Positions 42,560 through 54,321 of a stretch of DNA of 64,000 bases are shown here, in pieces (positions within the stretch are counted from its first letter, which is position 1; every line of letters begins with the position of its first letter). The stretch spans positions 1 through 64,000 of the forward strand of contig NKYR01000096.1 in the NCBI GenBank assembly GCA_003184365.1, written 5' to 3'. Both the position numbers and the translations under genes were made by a program. The notes beneath the pieces are model-generated. The model was not told where the DNA came from, made no database searches, and saw nothing but the letters and a program-made list of their open reading frames with translations. The stretch comes from Evernia prunastri. Taxonomy: Eukaryota > Ascomycota > Lecanoromycetes > Lecanorales > Parmeliaceae.

Positions 42560-45500
42560 GCGCACTCCAAAGCTTTCTTTTTATATTTGATACCCTGTAC
42601 TGTAAGGTAGATCCCGGATTAAGGTACCGAGATAGCGTCTCGAGATCGTACCTGCCTTAGCTACAGCTCAACTTGAGATTCACAACCTACTCCATCAAGT
42701 CCAATACAAGTCTCTAAAGCCCCCCTCATACCGAAACGTTTTGTGGTCTCCTACCCGAGAGAGACAATTAGCAGTGTGCTAAACTTTTGATGCAGACTTC
42801 TGTCTACGCATGAAGTCGCCTGAGTGGTCTCACCTTGGCGTCTTTGGTATTCCGTGGCGTTTGCTCCGAAAATGGGTGATTAGGTCAGACCCTATCGTCG
42901 CTTCCGGTGCTTCCGCTTGCCTCCTTCGCGCCGGCGTCCTACCTTAGTCCCAAAGGCTAACAAGTTAGCGCTGGAACTAAGCTCAAAAAAGTCTAGATCG
43001 CTTCGCGGACTTTTGTTGTAGGACGCCTGCTCCAGAAACCCCGTTTTTATCCAAAACGAGCTTCGTGTCAACAAATTTTTGAATCAATCACAGATCCATC
43101 AATTCTCATCAAAACCACTTAGAAATATATACTACGACGCGTAGAATTATATAGCGAATTCGTTAGTAACAAAATCTAACTCCCTACGGCAATATCCCGC
43201 GTTGTATACCTTACTAACCTTCGAGGACAGTTGACACCAGACCTATTACGTTCCCTATCTAAATGACCTAACCAACGGGTTACCTCTTTCCGGCAACGGG
43301 TCTCGGCGCTAGATTTCCTATCTCTCAGCGTCCGAGACCCTCCAAACACGGCATTCAAATCGAATTATCAATGATAGAAAGGGGGGGAGCATGTTGATCA
43401 AAAGTCCTAAACATGCCAAGACTTTTCGGATCCGGACCCGGACCCGGACCCGATAGCCAAACTTGGGCCATCTTCCGAATATTACTATAAATTTCAGTAT
43501 TCTAACTAGGGCAGTCGATTTTCGCTGTAGGCTTGGCATATTTAGAATAGAATACAAGAAACAGGGGGTTTTTGGTGCAGACCCCCTGCGGGGACCGACT
43601 CACTATGCAGCTAAAAATTAAAGTCACGGTCTAAGCAGGGGGTCGAAAGCTAATGGAGACAAGCTTCCGCTCAAGCGACAAGCGGGGCAGCTATTCAATC
43701 TTGCCAGCCAACAACAACAGTGTGTCACTAAACAGGGAGACAACAACACCGTTATTGTCACGGCAGCACAGAGTGGATCTTTCAGGCATTATTAGGAACA
43801 CGAAAAGAGATTCAATAAGAACAGACAAGCATAGGCATGCCAAAGATTAGCAATTGGATACCGTACTGCTGCAATTGGTGACTACAGTGAAGGTAAGTCC
43901 TTGTAAGCCCAGGGTCGCAGTACAACGAACAATCAATGCATCCATATCCATAGCAGGAGCTGACGCCTGTGAAGCATGCGGTACCTCCTACGGTTGTCAC
44001 TCGAGCATATGATGCCCATGCATCGCTGTGATAGCTCCATTCCTTTGCTCCGCATTCAATTGCTGCACGTCTTACAAGTCACCGATGAAATGATATGTGT
44101 TGTATTCATTGTCAGAACATTTCCATTTCACCAAATCTTGAGCCTTGCCTCAAGATAATCTCCCCCTGTCTTGTCACGCAGAAGCTCGATCCGTAGCTGT
44201 CCGTGCCTTGTGCGCGTTCTTCTATGCCAGGAGTGTTGGTATTGCGACGTCTTTCGTGAAGATCATAGCCATTCGAAACGGGTCCCGGCGGTGGGGTTGG
44301 AAGGACGATGTTGTCATTCTACCAACGTGTCCATTTTCACAGAGGCGGGCCATTGCACCCATATCTTTCAAGGAAGCCTAGCAGTTGTTCTCGATTCTTC
44401 TATCAGTCCTGGCGTGTTCATCTCATCATGCCACAAGGTTGACAGAGCGAAATTATCCGATGTTCGTACGTGAAAAGAAAATCTTCTTTTTAGACACTAT
44501 GGACTCTGACGCCAGTGTTTAGGAGAATTCCACTGTCTGACTTGAACGCTCATAAGCATCCGAGTGGATACTATTAATCTTTGAGAAAGCCTCCAGCAGC
44601 CTCATCTCGAAGAGGTCAGAACTCTCACAATCCACAATCCACAATCAATCAATCAACCAATCAAAGTATTTTAGCTGTCAATCAACCTTGCTGATCTTCA
44701 AAAAGCTTCCCATTTTAGGATGTCCAGACAACTGACTTTGCAGATGCGGAGAAGTCAGTCGGTATTCATTCACACTAGTCGAAGTCCGCCGTCAGGCTGG
44801 TTGATTTGGGCGAGGTGGCGGCGAAGGCCATCAAAACCAGCCAGCAGTTCCCAAAATGGCAAGATTTGAAGGTCAGGAATCTTATTGGTGTACGATTACT
44901 AATCGTAGGCTTTCACTTGCTCGAAGCTGAAACATGTCATGCTGAGTGGCTACCGCTTACAAAGACCCGTTAGGTCAACCGGGGGTCAAAGACCAGCACG
45001 AGACTCGTGAAAATCGTGAGGTCAAAGCCATGTACTTGGCAACGATACCGGTAAAAGCGTGTTCGACTATGAGGAGTCTGGACCTATGAGCGTGGCTGGC
45101 GTCCACAGTAGCGTTGAAATTCGCCATGTCGTCACGCTCAATTTTTGACCTTGTGCTGGCAAACGTAGAGCAATTCTCTCTCCAAGGTACCAGAAGCCAC
45201 TTGCTTGGCAACAACAGATCCAGAACATACATGATGTTTTTGAATTTTGAACTCGAGGATGCACTGTTCTCATCCAGAACCGTTCAATTACGCCACGCTC
45301 AAAGTTTCAAGTCGTAACCTCGTGCTTTCCAGAATGCGAGTCTCGCTTCACAGAGACGTTGGCAACTCGTGAGCTTTGAGATCTGGCCATTCTCATCCCA
45401 GGGCTCGCTGCTGTAGACCTTCAATCGTATTACAATGTTATCATTCGACTGTCTACCACGATTACCTATACAACAGCTCAATTGCCAGCGTTAATCACTT

Positions 45501-46540
45501 TACACTCGGCAACTAGCTCTGTGTTCAACACCTACACGTAAGTGAGCCTGACATACGCCTTTCCAAGAAGGTCGAGCTTTTGCTGACATAGCTTTAGGGT
45601 CTTATCTTTAGTATCTTAAGATCTACAATTGCAGCTTTAGACTCCATGACTACCGCATATTTTGCCTCTACAGCAATGCTTTTGGTTTCGGTAAGGCGTT
45701 GATGATGATTCTTGGGTACCACCAACCCTTGAATTGAAAACCCTAACGCCATGTATTCATGATTGACAGCAAGACTGACCCTGTACATCAACTATGAACC
45801 TTCATGCTACATAATCGTTTGTTGAAGTCAATTTAGTCTTCGTGTATATCGCGGAAAGACGAGTTAGCATCACTTTCCTTGTCTTGTCCGCTACGGCCTC
45901 ACGCTTTTCGCTTGAGAGTCTAGTACTGTCTAGTGTCGAGACTTTCTGATGCATCCGGAAGGTTCCGCTTTAACTTTCTTCCCTTCGAGGACTGATTGTC
46001 TTGACAAGCAGAAGGCAGGAGTCTCACTGCCGGCTGTGCATGTGCTTTGATTTCAAAGGCTTTAGTCATTTTCCTCTTTTTTGCATCTCGATGTATCAGT
46101 CGGTGTCCTTGTCCGACCATCTTCTCACTCAATTTCTTTGGGGCATTCAGAAGCAGTTGAAGTGTACAGGTATTGCCGTACCAATTCTCGTCAATTCTAA
46201 CTTTGCCTCATACCTTACTAAAACTCTCGCATAAGCTTATTCAATACCCATACCCCGAAGCCTTCAGCCGCCAGCCTTAACATATGGTTAACTCTGGTGG
46301 CTGATCGGAGTGGGTCCAGCGAATGCTTACGCTTTTTCAAATAGGATTTTGCCTCAGTGGGTATCTGAAAGCACGTGTCTCCACACTCTCGGGTTCCTGG
46401 CAACGTTTGTCTGTTTCAGGCCCCTTTGCACGTTTCCAGAACGTGCCCACGAGACCATCTAGACTCTGCCAGCAATGGATCGCCTCGTGGGGCCGGTATT
46501 CATGCACGAGCATCAACCGTCGTGCGTGGAACGTGGGTTC
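42560..46540. other. Gene-poor region of about 4 kb
   Basis: No gene supported. It contains a GGACCC hexamer run (about 43431-43452), a short inverted pair GACCCCCTGC / GCAGGGGGTC (43583-43592 and 43637-43646), and an AT-rich patch at 43070-43200 that may be old transposon DNA. Confidence 0.5.
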
Positions 46541-46546
46541 TATAAG
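46541..46546 (+). promoter_or_regulatory. Candidate TATA box of the Ser/Thr-rich surface protein gene
   Basis: TATAAG, 182 bp before the ATG at 46723. Confidence 0.35.
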
Positions 46547-46722
46547 AGGGACCCACGAGCCCACATTCCTTCTCCATCTTGTTCATCACAGCAATCCAAA
46601 GCCTCAAGTCTCTCATTCCACGAGTATTCGATAGCCTCTACCGTATAACCGCACCTTTAGAACGAAGAAACGCCCTCGAGCACGTTTTTGACCACTCCAA
46701 TTCTTGCACGCAACGAGTCGCC

Positions 46723-49700
46723 ATGCGCTCCACCATCATACTCTCTTCCCTTTTGGGATTAGCCGCCGCAGCTCCACGTGCCGCCGAGCAGAACGTTGAG
46801 AAACGTGGCCAAGGCAAAGGCAATAAGCCTAGTGCCATCGATGTCACGAGCAGCGCTGTTTCTTCCACTTGGTCGGGTCAGGCCACCAGTGTCACCAGCA
46901 GCGCGGCTTCTCCCAATTGGTCAGGTCCGGCCACCGTGACTGTTACCGTTGATCATACCGCCCAATGCAGCGCTTCTTCTTCGTTTCCATCGTCTAGCAG
47001 CCATGCTACGACACCATCAACTTGGACAAGCAGCACTCATTCGGCCAGTCTATCGTCCAGCAGCCAATCCAGTCCTTCGATTTCTTCTTCATCGGTCAGC
47101 TCCGCCAAGACGTCTCTTTCGAGCAGCCAAACCACTCCATCCAGCACTCAATCCACCGGCTCGTCCAAATCGTCTTCATCTTCGAGCAACCAGTCCACTC
47201 ATTCGACTTCTGGTTCAATCAGCTCCTCGAAAACCTCGCCTTCAAGCAGCCGGTCCACCCAGTCTAGTACACAGTCGGTCAGCTCTTCTAAGAGTTCTCC
47301 ATCTTCGAGCAGTCAGTCCACTCATTCGACTTCTGGTTCGTCAATCAGCTCCTCAAAGACCTCGCCTTCAAGCAGCCAGTCCACCCAGTCTAGTACGCAG
47401 TCGATCAGCTCTTCTAAGAGTTCTCCGTCTTCGAGCAGCCAATCCACTCATTCAACCAGTGGTTCATCAACTTCTGTGAAGACATCCTCTTCAAGCGGCC
47501 AGTCTACCCATTCTAGCACGCAGTCGACCAGCTCTCCTGGGACTTCTTCGCTTACCAGTTCTGCTAAATCATCCCCGACAAGCAGCCAATCCAAGCAATC
47601 TAGCACTCAGTCCATTAGCTCCTCGGCGACTTCCCCAAGCAGCAGCCAGACTCACTCCAGCTCTCAGTCTACTAGTTCAGCCAAGACTTCTTCGAGCAGC
47701 AGTCAGACTCACTCCAGCTCTCAGTTTACCAGCTCGGCTCAAACTTCTCCAAAGAGCAGTCAATCCACTTCCAGCACTGGATCCAGCTCTCAGTCTATCA
47801 GCTCGGTAAAGACTTCCCCAACGAGCAGCCAATCCACTCATTCCAGTACTGGATCGAGCACACAGTCTACCAGCTCGGCCAAGACTTCGCCATCGAGCAG
47901 CCAGTCTACTCATTCCAGCACTGGATCCAGCTCTCAGTCCAGCTCGGCCAAGACTTCGCCAACGAGCAGTCAATCCACTCATTCCAGTTCTGGGTCTAGC
48001 TCTCAATCTACCAGCTCCCGGTCTACCAGCTCGGCAAAGACTTCCCCAACAAGCAGCCAATCCACTCATTCCAGCACTGAATCCAGCTCTCAGTCCAGCT
48101 CGGCCACGAGCAGCCAATCCACTCATTCCAGCACTGGATCGAGCACACAGTCTACCAGCTCGGTAAAGACTTCCCCAACGAGTAGTCAATCCACTCATTC
48201 CAGCACTGGATCCAGCTCTCAGTCTACCAGCTCAATCAAGATTTCTCCAACGAGCAGTGGATCCAGCTCTCAGTCTACTAGCTCGGTTAAGACTTCCCCA
48301 ACAAGCAGCCAGTCCACTCACTCGAGCACTGGATCTAGCTCTCAGTCTACCAGCTCAATCAAGACTTCTGCCACGAGCAGTGGATCCAGCTCTCAGTCGA
48401 CTAGTTCGGCTAAGACTTCTCCAACGAGTAGCCAATCATCTCAGTCTACCAGCTTGGTCAAGACTTCTTCATCGAGTTCACCGAGCACTCAATCTACTCA
48501 TTCCAGCACTGGATCCAACTCTCAGTCTACCAGCTCAACTAGGACTTCCTCATCGAGTTCATCGAGCAGTCAATCCACTTCTTCCAGCACTAAGTCCAGT
48601 TCTCAGTCTACCAGTTCGGTCAAAACTTCTTCATCGAGTTCACCGAGCAGTCAATCCACTCATTCGAGCACTGGATCCAGCTCTCAGTCTTCTAGCTCGG
48701 TCAAGACTTCTCCAACGAGCAGTGGATCCAGCTCTCAGTCGACTAGTTCGGCTAAGACTTCTCCAACGAGTAGCCAATCATCTCAGTCTAGCACTCATTT
48801 GACTAGCTCATCCAAGACTACACAATCAAGCAGTCTTTCTTCCCAGTCTAGTACCGGTTCCACGCCAGTCACTTCGAAGACCTCAGGGTCTAGTTCATCG
48901 GTTTCCACTCCGGCCACCACAAAAACCTCAGGAAGTTCATCAAAGACTTCGGAATCAAGCTCTTCGAACTCGACACCGGTCACCACGAAGACTACAGCTT
49001 CTACTTCCTCACAGACTTCGGGGTCAAGTTCTTCAAGCTCTACACCAATCACCACGAAGACTTCGGGAACAAGCTCTCCTGTCACCACCCAGACCTCAAG
49101 TGCAAGTTCCGTCTCGTCCAGCTCGAAGTCTTCGGCAACAAGCTCACCAGTCACTACAAAGACTTGGGAAGCAAGCTCGGTCTCATCCAGCACGAAGTCT
49201 TCGGCAACAAGCTCACCAGTCACTACAAAGACTTCAGGAACAAGCTCCGCCCCATCAAGCACCAAAACTTCAGGACTGACCTCAGGCTCCAGCACCGGAC
49301 CTCAAACTTCTAGCAAGTCCACGGGAACAGAGACCTCCACCATCATCAAGACATCTGGAACATCATCAGTCACATCTACATGGACTTCTACATTCAGCAG
49401 TAGCAAGTCGTCCGGGTCATCGTCGAGTACTCCTACTTGGACATCTTCATCCAGCAGCAGCAGCAAGACTTCCGGATCATCGTCTAGTACACCTACTTGG
49501 ACATCCTCATCCAGCAGCAGCAAGACTTCCGCATCATCATCATCTGCTACTCCTACTTGGACATCCTCATCCAGCAGCAGCAAGACTTCCGGATCGTCTA
49601 ACACTCCTACTTGGACATCCTCATCCAGTAGTCAAACCTCTGGATCTTCCTCAAGTGCGCCGGCAACTACAAGCAGCCTAACAACCTCGCCGTCTGGGAC

Positions 49701-50691
49701 ATCAACAGCAAGCTCAAGTACACAATCCTACACGTGCACAGCTTCACCAGCGGCGCAATCCGGATTCTCAGGCCCAGTCAAGTTCAACGGCGCCATCCAA
49801 GCACCTTCCGGTTCTTCGACCTACATCGGTGTTAAATTCCAAGCCGGTACTGAGCTCGATGTTGCCTTCTGCGCCCAACAATGTCTCGAGAATACTGCTT
49901 ATGACAAAGCTCACCCCAACTCGGATGGCTCCTACATGCCCTGCAATTTCTTCAATGCTTACTTGGGCTACACTAACGGTCAGATTGATGGTACTCACTG
50001 CGCCGAGTACACGACGACATACGGCTCACCTCTTGACACCAATGTTGGACAATACCAGAACGGTGCTTACTACGCCGTTGAATGCAGCTTCGGTTACAGC
50101 TTGACCCCACAGGACTGTGGATCAATCGGCTGCAGCTCAAGTTCTAGCTCCAGTTCTACTCCGGCTACATCGACAGCATCATCGAAAACAAGCTCCAGCC
50201 CCAGTCTCAGCTCCACTCTCAGTTCCACAGCACCTGCATCATCAACCGCCAGCCCAACAACATCCCCCACCTCCAGCAGCACACCGGCGCCCACGACCAT
50301 GAGCACCAAGACCAAGACCAAGAAGAACAAGAGCAAAACCCCCGTCATCGTGACCTCGACCGCAGAGCTCATCACCACAGAGATCATCTACACGACCGTG
50401 ACCAGCTGCCCCGTCACCACCAAGACCCACCACAAGGGCGGAAGCACATCCGTCGAAGTCATCACCAGCACATCCACCTTCCTGACCACGGAGACGGTCA
50501 CGACCTGCAACAAGTGCACCGTCACCACGCCCGTCTTCACCCCGCCCGCGCCCGCCTCCACGACCACGGAGCAGACGTGGACGGCCGTCTCGCAGCAGAC
50601 CTCCAGCGCACCGCAGAAATCCGCGACCCAGGCCGCTCCTACTCAGCCTTCGACCACCATGGCGACTATGACCAAGAGCAGCACATGGTAG
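46723..50691 (+). CDS. Giant Ser/Thr-rich repeat cell-wall/adhesin-like protein
   Basis: 1322 residues in one exon. The ATG at 46723 opens a signal peptide (MRSTIILSSLLGLAAAAP) followed by a Kex2-type site, VEKR. Residues about 110-700 are tandem Ser/Thr/Gln units of the form SSQSTHSSTGSSSQSTSS and VKTSPT, which would be densely O-mannosylated. Units based on TTKTSGTSS and TPTWTSSSSSS follow (to about 1000). A Cys-bearing globular domain, YTCTASPAAQSGFSG to SLTPQDCGSIGC, sits at about 1003-1138. It includes GVKFQAGTELDVAFCAQQC and CNFFNAYL, a module I have seen in other ascomycete surface proteins. A basic linker (KTKTKKNKSKT) and a wall-protein-like end (LITTEIIYTTVTSCPV, TFLTTETVTTC) complete it. 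No GPI tail is visible, so wall linkage is uncertain. Confidence 0.85.
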   Translation: MRSTIILSSLLGLAAAAPRAAEQNVEKRGQGKGNKPSAIDVTSSAVSSTWSGQATSVTSSAASPNWSGPATVTVTVDHTAQCSASSSFPSSSSHATTPSTWTSSTHSASLSSSSQSSPSISSSSVSSAKTSLSSSQTTPSSTQSTGSSKSSSSSSNQSTHSTSGSISSSKTSPSSSRSTQSSTQSVSSSKSSPSSSSQSTHSTSGSSISSSKTSPSSSQSTQSSTQSISSSKSSPSSSSQSTHSTSGSSTSVKTSSSSGQSTHSSTQSTSSPGTSSLTSSAKSSPTSSQSKQSSTQSISSSATSPSSSQTHSSSQSTSSAKTSSSSSQTHSSSQFTSSAQTSPKSSQSTSSTGSSSQSISSVKTSPTSSQSTHSSTGSSTQSTSSAKTSPSSSQSTHSSTGSSSQSSSAKTSPTSSQSTHSSSGSSSQSTSSRSTSSAKTSPTSSQSTHSSTESSSQSSSATSSQSTHSSTGSSTQSTSSVKTSPTSSQSTHSSTGSSSQSTSSIKISPTSSGSSSQSTSSVKTSPTSSQSTHSSTGSSSQSTSSIKTSATSSGSSSQSTSSAKTSPTSSQSSQSTSLVKTSSSSSPSTQSTHSSTGSNSQSTSSTRTSSSSSSSSQSTSSSTKSSSQSTSSVKTSSSSSPSSQSTHSSTGSSSQSSSSVKTSPTSSGSSSQSTSSAKTSPTSSQSSQSSTHLTSSSKTTQSSSLSSQSSTGSTPVTSKTSGSSSSVSTPATTKTSGSSSKTSESSSSNSTPVTTKTTASTSSQTSGSSSSSSTPITTKTSGTSSPVTTQTSSASSVSSSSKSSATSSPVTTKTWEASSVSSSTKSSATSSPVTTKTSGTSSAPSSTKTSGLTSGSSTGPQTSSKSTGTETSTIIKTSGTSSVTSTWTSTFSSSKSSGSSSSTPTWTSSSSSSSKTSGSSSSTPTWTSSSSSSKTSASSSSATPTWTSSSSSSKTSGSSNTPTWTSSSSSQTSGSSSSAPATTSSLTTSPSGTSTASSSTQSYTCTASPAAQSGFSGPVKFNGAIQAPSGSSTYIGVKFQAGTELDVAFCAQQCLENTAYDKAHPNSDGSYMPCNFFNAYLGYTNGQIDGTHCAEYTTTYGSPLDTNVGQYQNGAYYAVECSFGYSLTPQDCGSIGCSSSSSSSSTPATSTASSKTSSSPSLSSTLSSTAPASSTASPTTSPTSSSTPAPTTMSTKTKTKKNKSKTPVIVTSTAELITTEIIYTTVTSCPVTTKTHHKGGSTSVEVITSTSTFLTTETVTTCNKCTVTTPVFTPPAPASTTTEQTWTAVSQQTSSAPQKSATQAAPTQPSTTMATMTKSSTW

Positions 50692-53372
50692 GAAGACCAT
50701 CATGGGGAGGACAAACAACGGAGGATCGTACAGAATACTACAGTCATTTCTCGCGGCAATTTCGCTCATTTAGCATCGGAGTTCGTCCCACAATGATGGA
50801 AGGATATAGATTCGGAGTTACACTCATTTAGCATCGGCGTTGGAATTGGACATTCATTTGATTAGATTTTATAGACCACTGCTCTTCAGCGTTTTTGGAA
50901 AGTCGGCGATGTTTTTTTTTTCAGATACAACAATTATAAAAGTCGAGGAAATTCTTACCTTCTACCACTCTTTCAAACGTAGAATTCGCTTTCCTTCTTC
51001 AGCTCTCACTCCTTCTTGGTCTCTTTCTTGTTTCGTACTTATGTCCTCATTCCCCTCTTCTTCCGTCCTCCTTTCCTCCTTCCTTTCCTTCTTCCCTTCT
51101 ATTCAATCCCGAACCCGTCTCTTCTCATCTTCTTCTCTTTTCTTTGCCCCTCCCCTTCCCCCTCCCCTTCCTTTTTCTCTCCCCCTTCTCTTTTCTTACC
51201 CCTTTCTCTTTCCCCTCCTCTCTTCCCTTCCCCCTTCTCTTTTCTTTCTTACCCCTTCTCTTTTCCCTCCTCTCTCCCCTTTCCTCCCCCCTTCTCTTTC
51301 CTCTACTCTTACTTCTCTCCCCTCTCCCTTCCCCCTTTCCTCCCCTCCTCCCCCTTCCCTGCCTCCCCAGCACCGATCCCCCCAACAGCCGCCCACCTCT
51401 TACACCTCACACCCCATCCCACCTCAATCCGAGCACAACAAGAAAACACCCAGCATAAAATTCACTACTTCTTTCCAGGATACAACCAAACAAACATAGA
51501 CTGACAACAATACACAGCCAGAAGTCAAACAGACCGTGAATATATCTAACAAGAACAAAGTTCCGACGAAAAGAAAGAAAGGAAGAAAGACGACAACATT
51601 CACTTGCAAAAATACCTTGAAACCTCGAGGGATCCCTTCAGGGTGACTGGGTCAGAAAATCCAGCATTCCTACGTCCAACATGTACAGCGTACGTATAGA
51701 TACTCGTCTCATTGATAGTAGCGTCTAACTACCAATAACGTCGAAACCAACAAACCTCCAGTTCCAAACCGAGTGAAAAAGTCGACACCCTCGTGCAGAA
51801 GCTGAGATTTTCACAACGAGATAAGCTCGTAGCTGATCCAACCCAAGGAACCCCATCGAGGGAAGACCGCTCGCTGTTGAATTTAAGCACCGATTCAGAG
51901 GATATGATACTATCTGCGCAAAGAGTGACCGTGCGTATACTTGAGTGTACACCTTACAGTATTGACTCTTGCTATGTATATACTTGTATCTGAAAATGCG
52001 CTTTCAGATGAAATGGTAGAGTACCGTCAACGTCCCAAGAGAAAAGCGAGTGAAAAGAACAGCTTGCTCAGCGATTCGTTCGGCCGATCCGGTGAGTGTA
52101 CAAGATGAGCAGCTTGGGTCCGTTCATGATGCAGGCTGCTGTTGTCTCTAGATAAAACGCTTCGAATGATACAAAAATATTCTGTCAACTGATCCCCTTG
52201 AAACCGCACACCCCGACCCCTTCAGCCTATGCCCAGCGGAAACCCCTCGCTAACCTGTCTTTCTCAACCTCACTTTGCCTATGTACAGCGCTCGATGGTG
52301 TCTAATTGTAAGCCTATACCTGCCCTTTGTGACGTAGTTCCCTAGGCGTCGACACCGCTTGGCCTGGAACTGGCAAACAGTCAGGATTCAGTGTTGACCA
52401 CGTGACGGCCGCAGCAGTCCCGTTACAATGCCCAAGCTTCACCATTGTCACTCCAAGCCATTGTCCGCTTGCTGAGGTTTGGCCCATCAGCATCCCATAC
52501 CCGGCGGCTCGCCAACTGCACCTCGCTTTTCCCCAGTCGTCCAGCACCCCACCATTCGAGATGCACTGATCTCGGCCTCCTTCGAAAAGGAATCGGACAT
52601 GATGAGTAGCGGTCGGAGATCCGTCATGAAACACCTATGCTGTTATTGGTTGGACGTCTTTCTGCAGCTCGAGAGGTGCTGGATTTCCGTCTATCGGTGA
52701 CGGATTACTGTAGGCTCGGTTGCTGATTGGAGATTCAGTGTGTGACTACAAGTGAGGATGCTGAACGTGGCTGCTCAGTGACCGTGAGAGGCGGCAGTAT
52801 TGAATCAGGACGATGAAGGATCTGACTGTGATTGTGAAATGTGCCCCTGAGAGGATATCGAGGGTGCTGCGTTTTGCTGAAGCTGGATGTAGATAGCTGG
52901 ATGCGAGGGTGCTGGATGAGAATGCATGAGGATGTCGAAGGTGGATGCTGAGGGCGGATGCAAAAGGGGCTGGATGGCAATAGAGGAGTATGCTGAGCAA
53001 GAAGACTAGTGGCGTCTAGCGAAAATAGTAAGCTGGCAAAAGGATCTTCTCACACAAACCCATTCATAGTCCGAAGACTAGTCATTAAGACCTTTCTCTG
53101 AACGTCCGGAGATGGCGTTCGTTCAGACGGATCACGGAGACCTTATCATCCGAAGACCGTTGCTCTCATCGTCTTCTAGGACCGCCTTCTCCGTATCAAA
53201 AGTACAGTCCATCCCTCATTAATCGTCTGAGAACCCCTCAAATGGTTCTTCGCTCTCGTCATCGTCTTCGTCATCGTCTTCAGCCGGAAAGGTCGGTTTC
53301 TCTCCGCCCACCGGCAGAGGCACATTTGGCCGAAGATGCGTCGATGGTGCCTGTAGTTCACCGACAAGCCCT
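50692..53372. other. Intergenic
   Basis: No gene supported. 51060-51400 is a C/T microsatellite on the plus strand. A GCTGGATG-like imperfect repeat lies at about 52875-52980. Confidence 0.5.
51130..51365. repeat. Pyrimidine microsatellite (CCCCTTCTCTTTTC-like)
   Basis: About 235 bp made almost only of C and T on the plus strand, with repeated CCCTTCTCTTTTC units. ORFs through it are artefacts. Confidence 0.85.
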
Positions 53373-54321
53373 TCATCCTGATCCACGATCCTTCGGAGTT
53401 AATTTTGAGGTAGCTTTCGACATTTCCTCCTCTTCCTCTTCTTCTCTGGTAGCTTCAAGGGAAAAATCGAGAGGAGGCGCCGCAACTGCCCCGTACTCGC
53501 TCCAGAACTTGTGCACCGCCCCCCTGGGTTTTCGCCAGCTCTGGTCCAAGAAATGAGCAGTGCGCTTACCAGTCTCTTTGAACTGGAAAACAACTTGAGG
53601 ATCGACCGGGAGTTGAAACAGCTTTCTATACTCCCTGAGTACGGTTGGGTGGATGTTCCACTTCTTTGGAGGCGGCCCTGACTGGTATCCCTCGCATTGA
53701 GCATCGAGCCAATGGCTTAAAACGATCCTTACTGCGGCGTTGACCTTTGACTGTGCTGAGCTTAAATTGCCGTTCCTATCCTCCTTACTTTTGCGTTGTT
53801 TGTGGTCGAAGGCCACGCGTGTCTCACAAGGGTGATTTTCGCGAGGTGAACGGCTTCGTTCGGAGCGTCCATAGGCTCCTCGCTCGCGTGAGTTGAAGTC
53901 ACGACTGTTGTCAGATTGCCGGCCACGGTCATGATACTGTGGACCTGTGCCTGGGTTCGACCAACTGTTCCCGCGGCGGCGTGGCTCGGTGTATTGCACG
54001 GCGCCAGCCTGATGATTGCTAAGCGATTGCAAGATGTCAGTGTCATTCATACTTTCCAACCATTTGCAGGCACACAGTAAACTCAAGAGCGGAAATCCAG
54101 CCATCGTCTTCATAGCAATGACCATAGCAAAATCACAGGTGGGTGGTAAGTAGGTACCTGAAAACCCCTCCACGCCCCTGGCCATTTACTGACTCCCTCC
54201 CACGTCCTGAGAGATGACCAGATTGTCCCCTCGCACGCTCATACATCCCATACTCCCCCCAACGTCCCCAAGCCGTCTGAAATCTTCCCCCGCGCCCCGC
54301 AAATCCCTCGTATCCCGTCAT
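53373..54321 (-). CDS. RG-rich hypothetical protein
   Basis: The best model is exon 54321-54158 joined to 54018-53373 through a 139-bp intron (TTCAG|GTACCT...CACTGACATC...CTTAG, phase 2), giving 269 residues. The N-terminus is Gly/Arg-rich (GYEGFAGRGGRFQTAWGRWG, GQSGHLSGRGRE), resembling RGG RNA-binding regions. The middle is Arg/Ser/Asp-rich (DRGRQSDNSRDFNSRERGAYGRSERSRSP). The second half is ordered: LSSAQSKVNAAVRIVLSHWLDA, then KWNIHPTVLREYRKLFQLPVDPQVVFQFKETGKRTAHFLDQSWR, cut by the short Glu run EEEEEE near the end. The ordered part has no catalytic motif I know. A role in RNA or chromatin is inferred from composition only. Alternative acceptors would change about 10 residues at the junction. 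Confidence 0.55.

Noticed and set aside
48795..50769. Long minus-strand ORFs opposite the Ser/Thr-rich protein
   Set aside because: Repeat-derived Glu/Val- or Gly/Arg-rich antisense frames.
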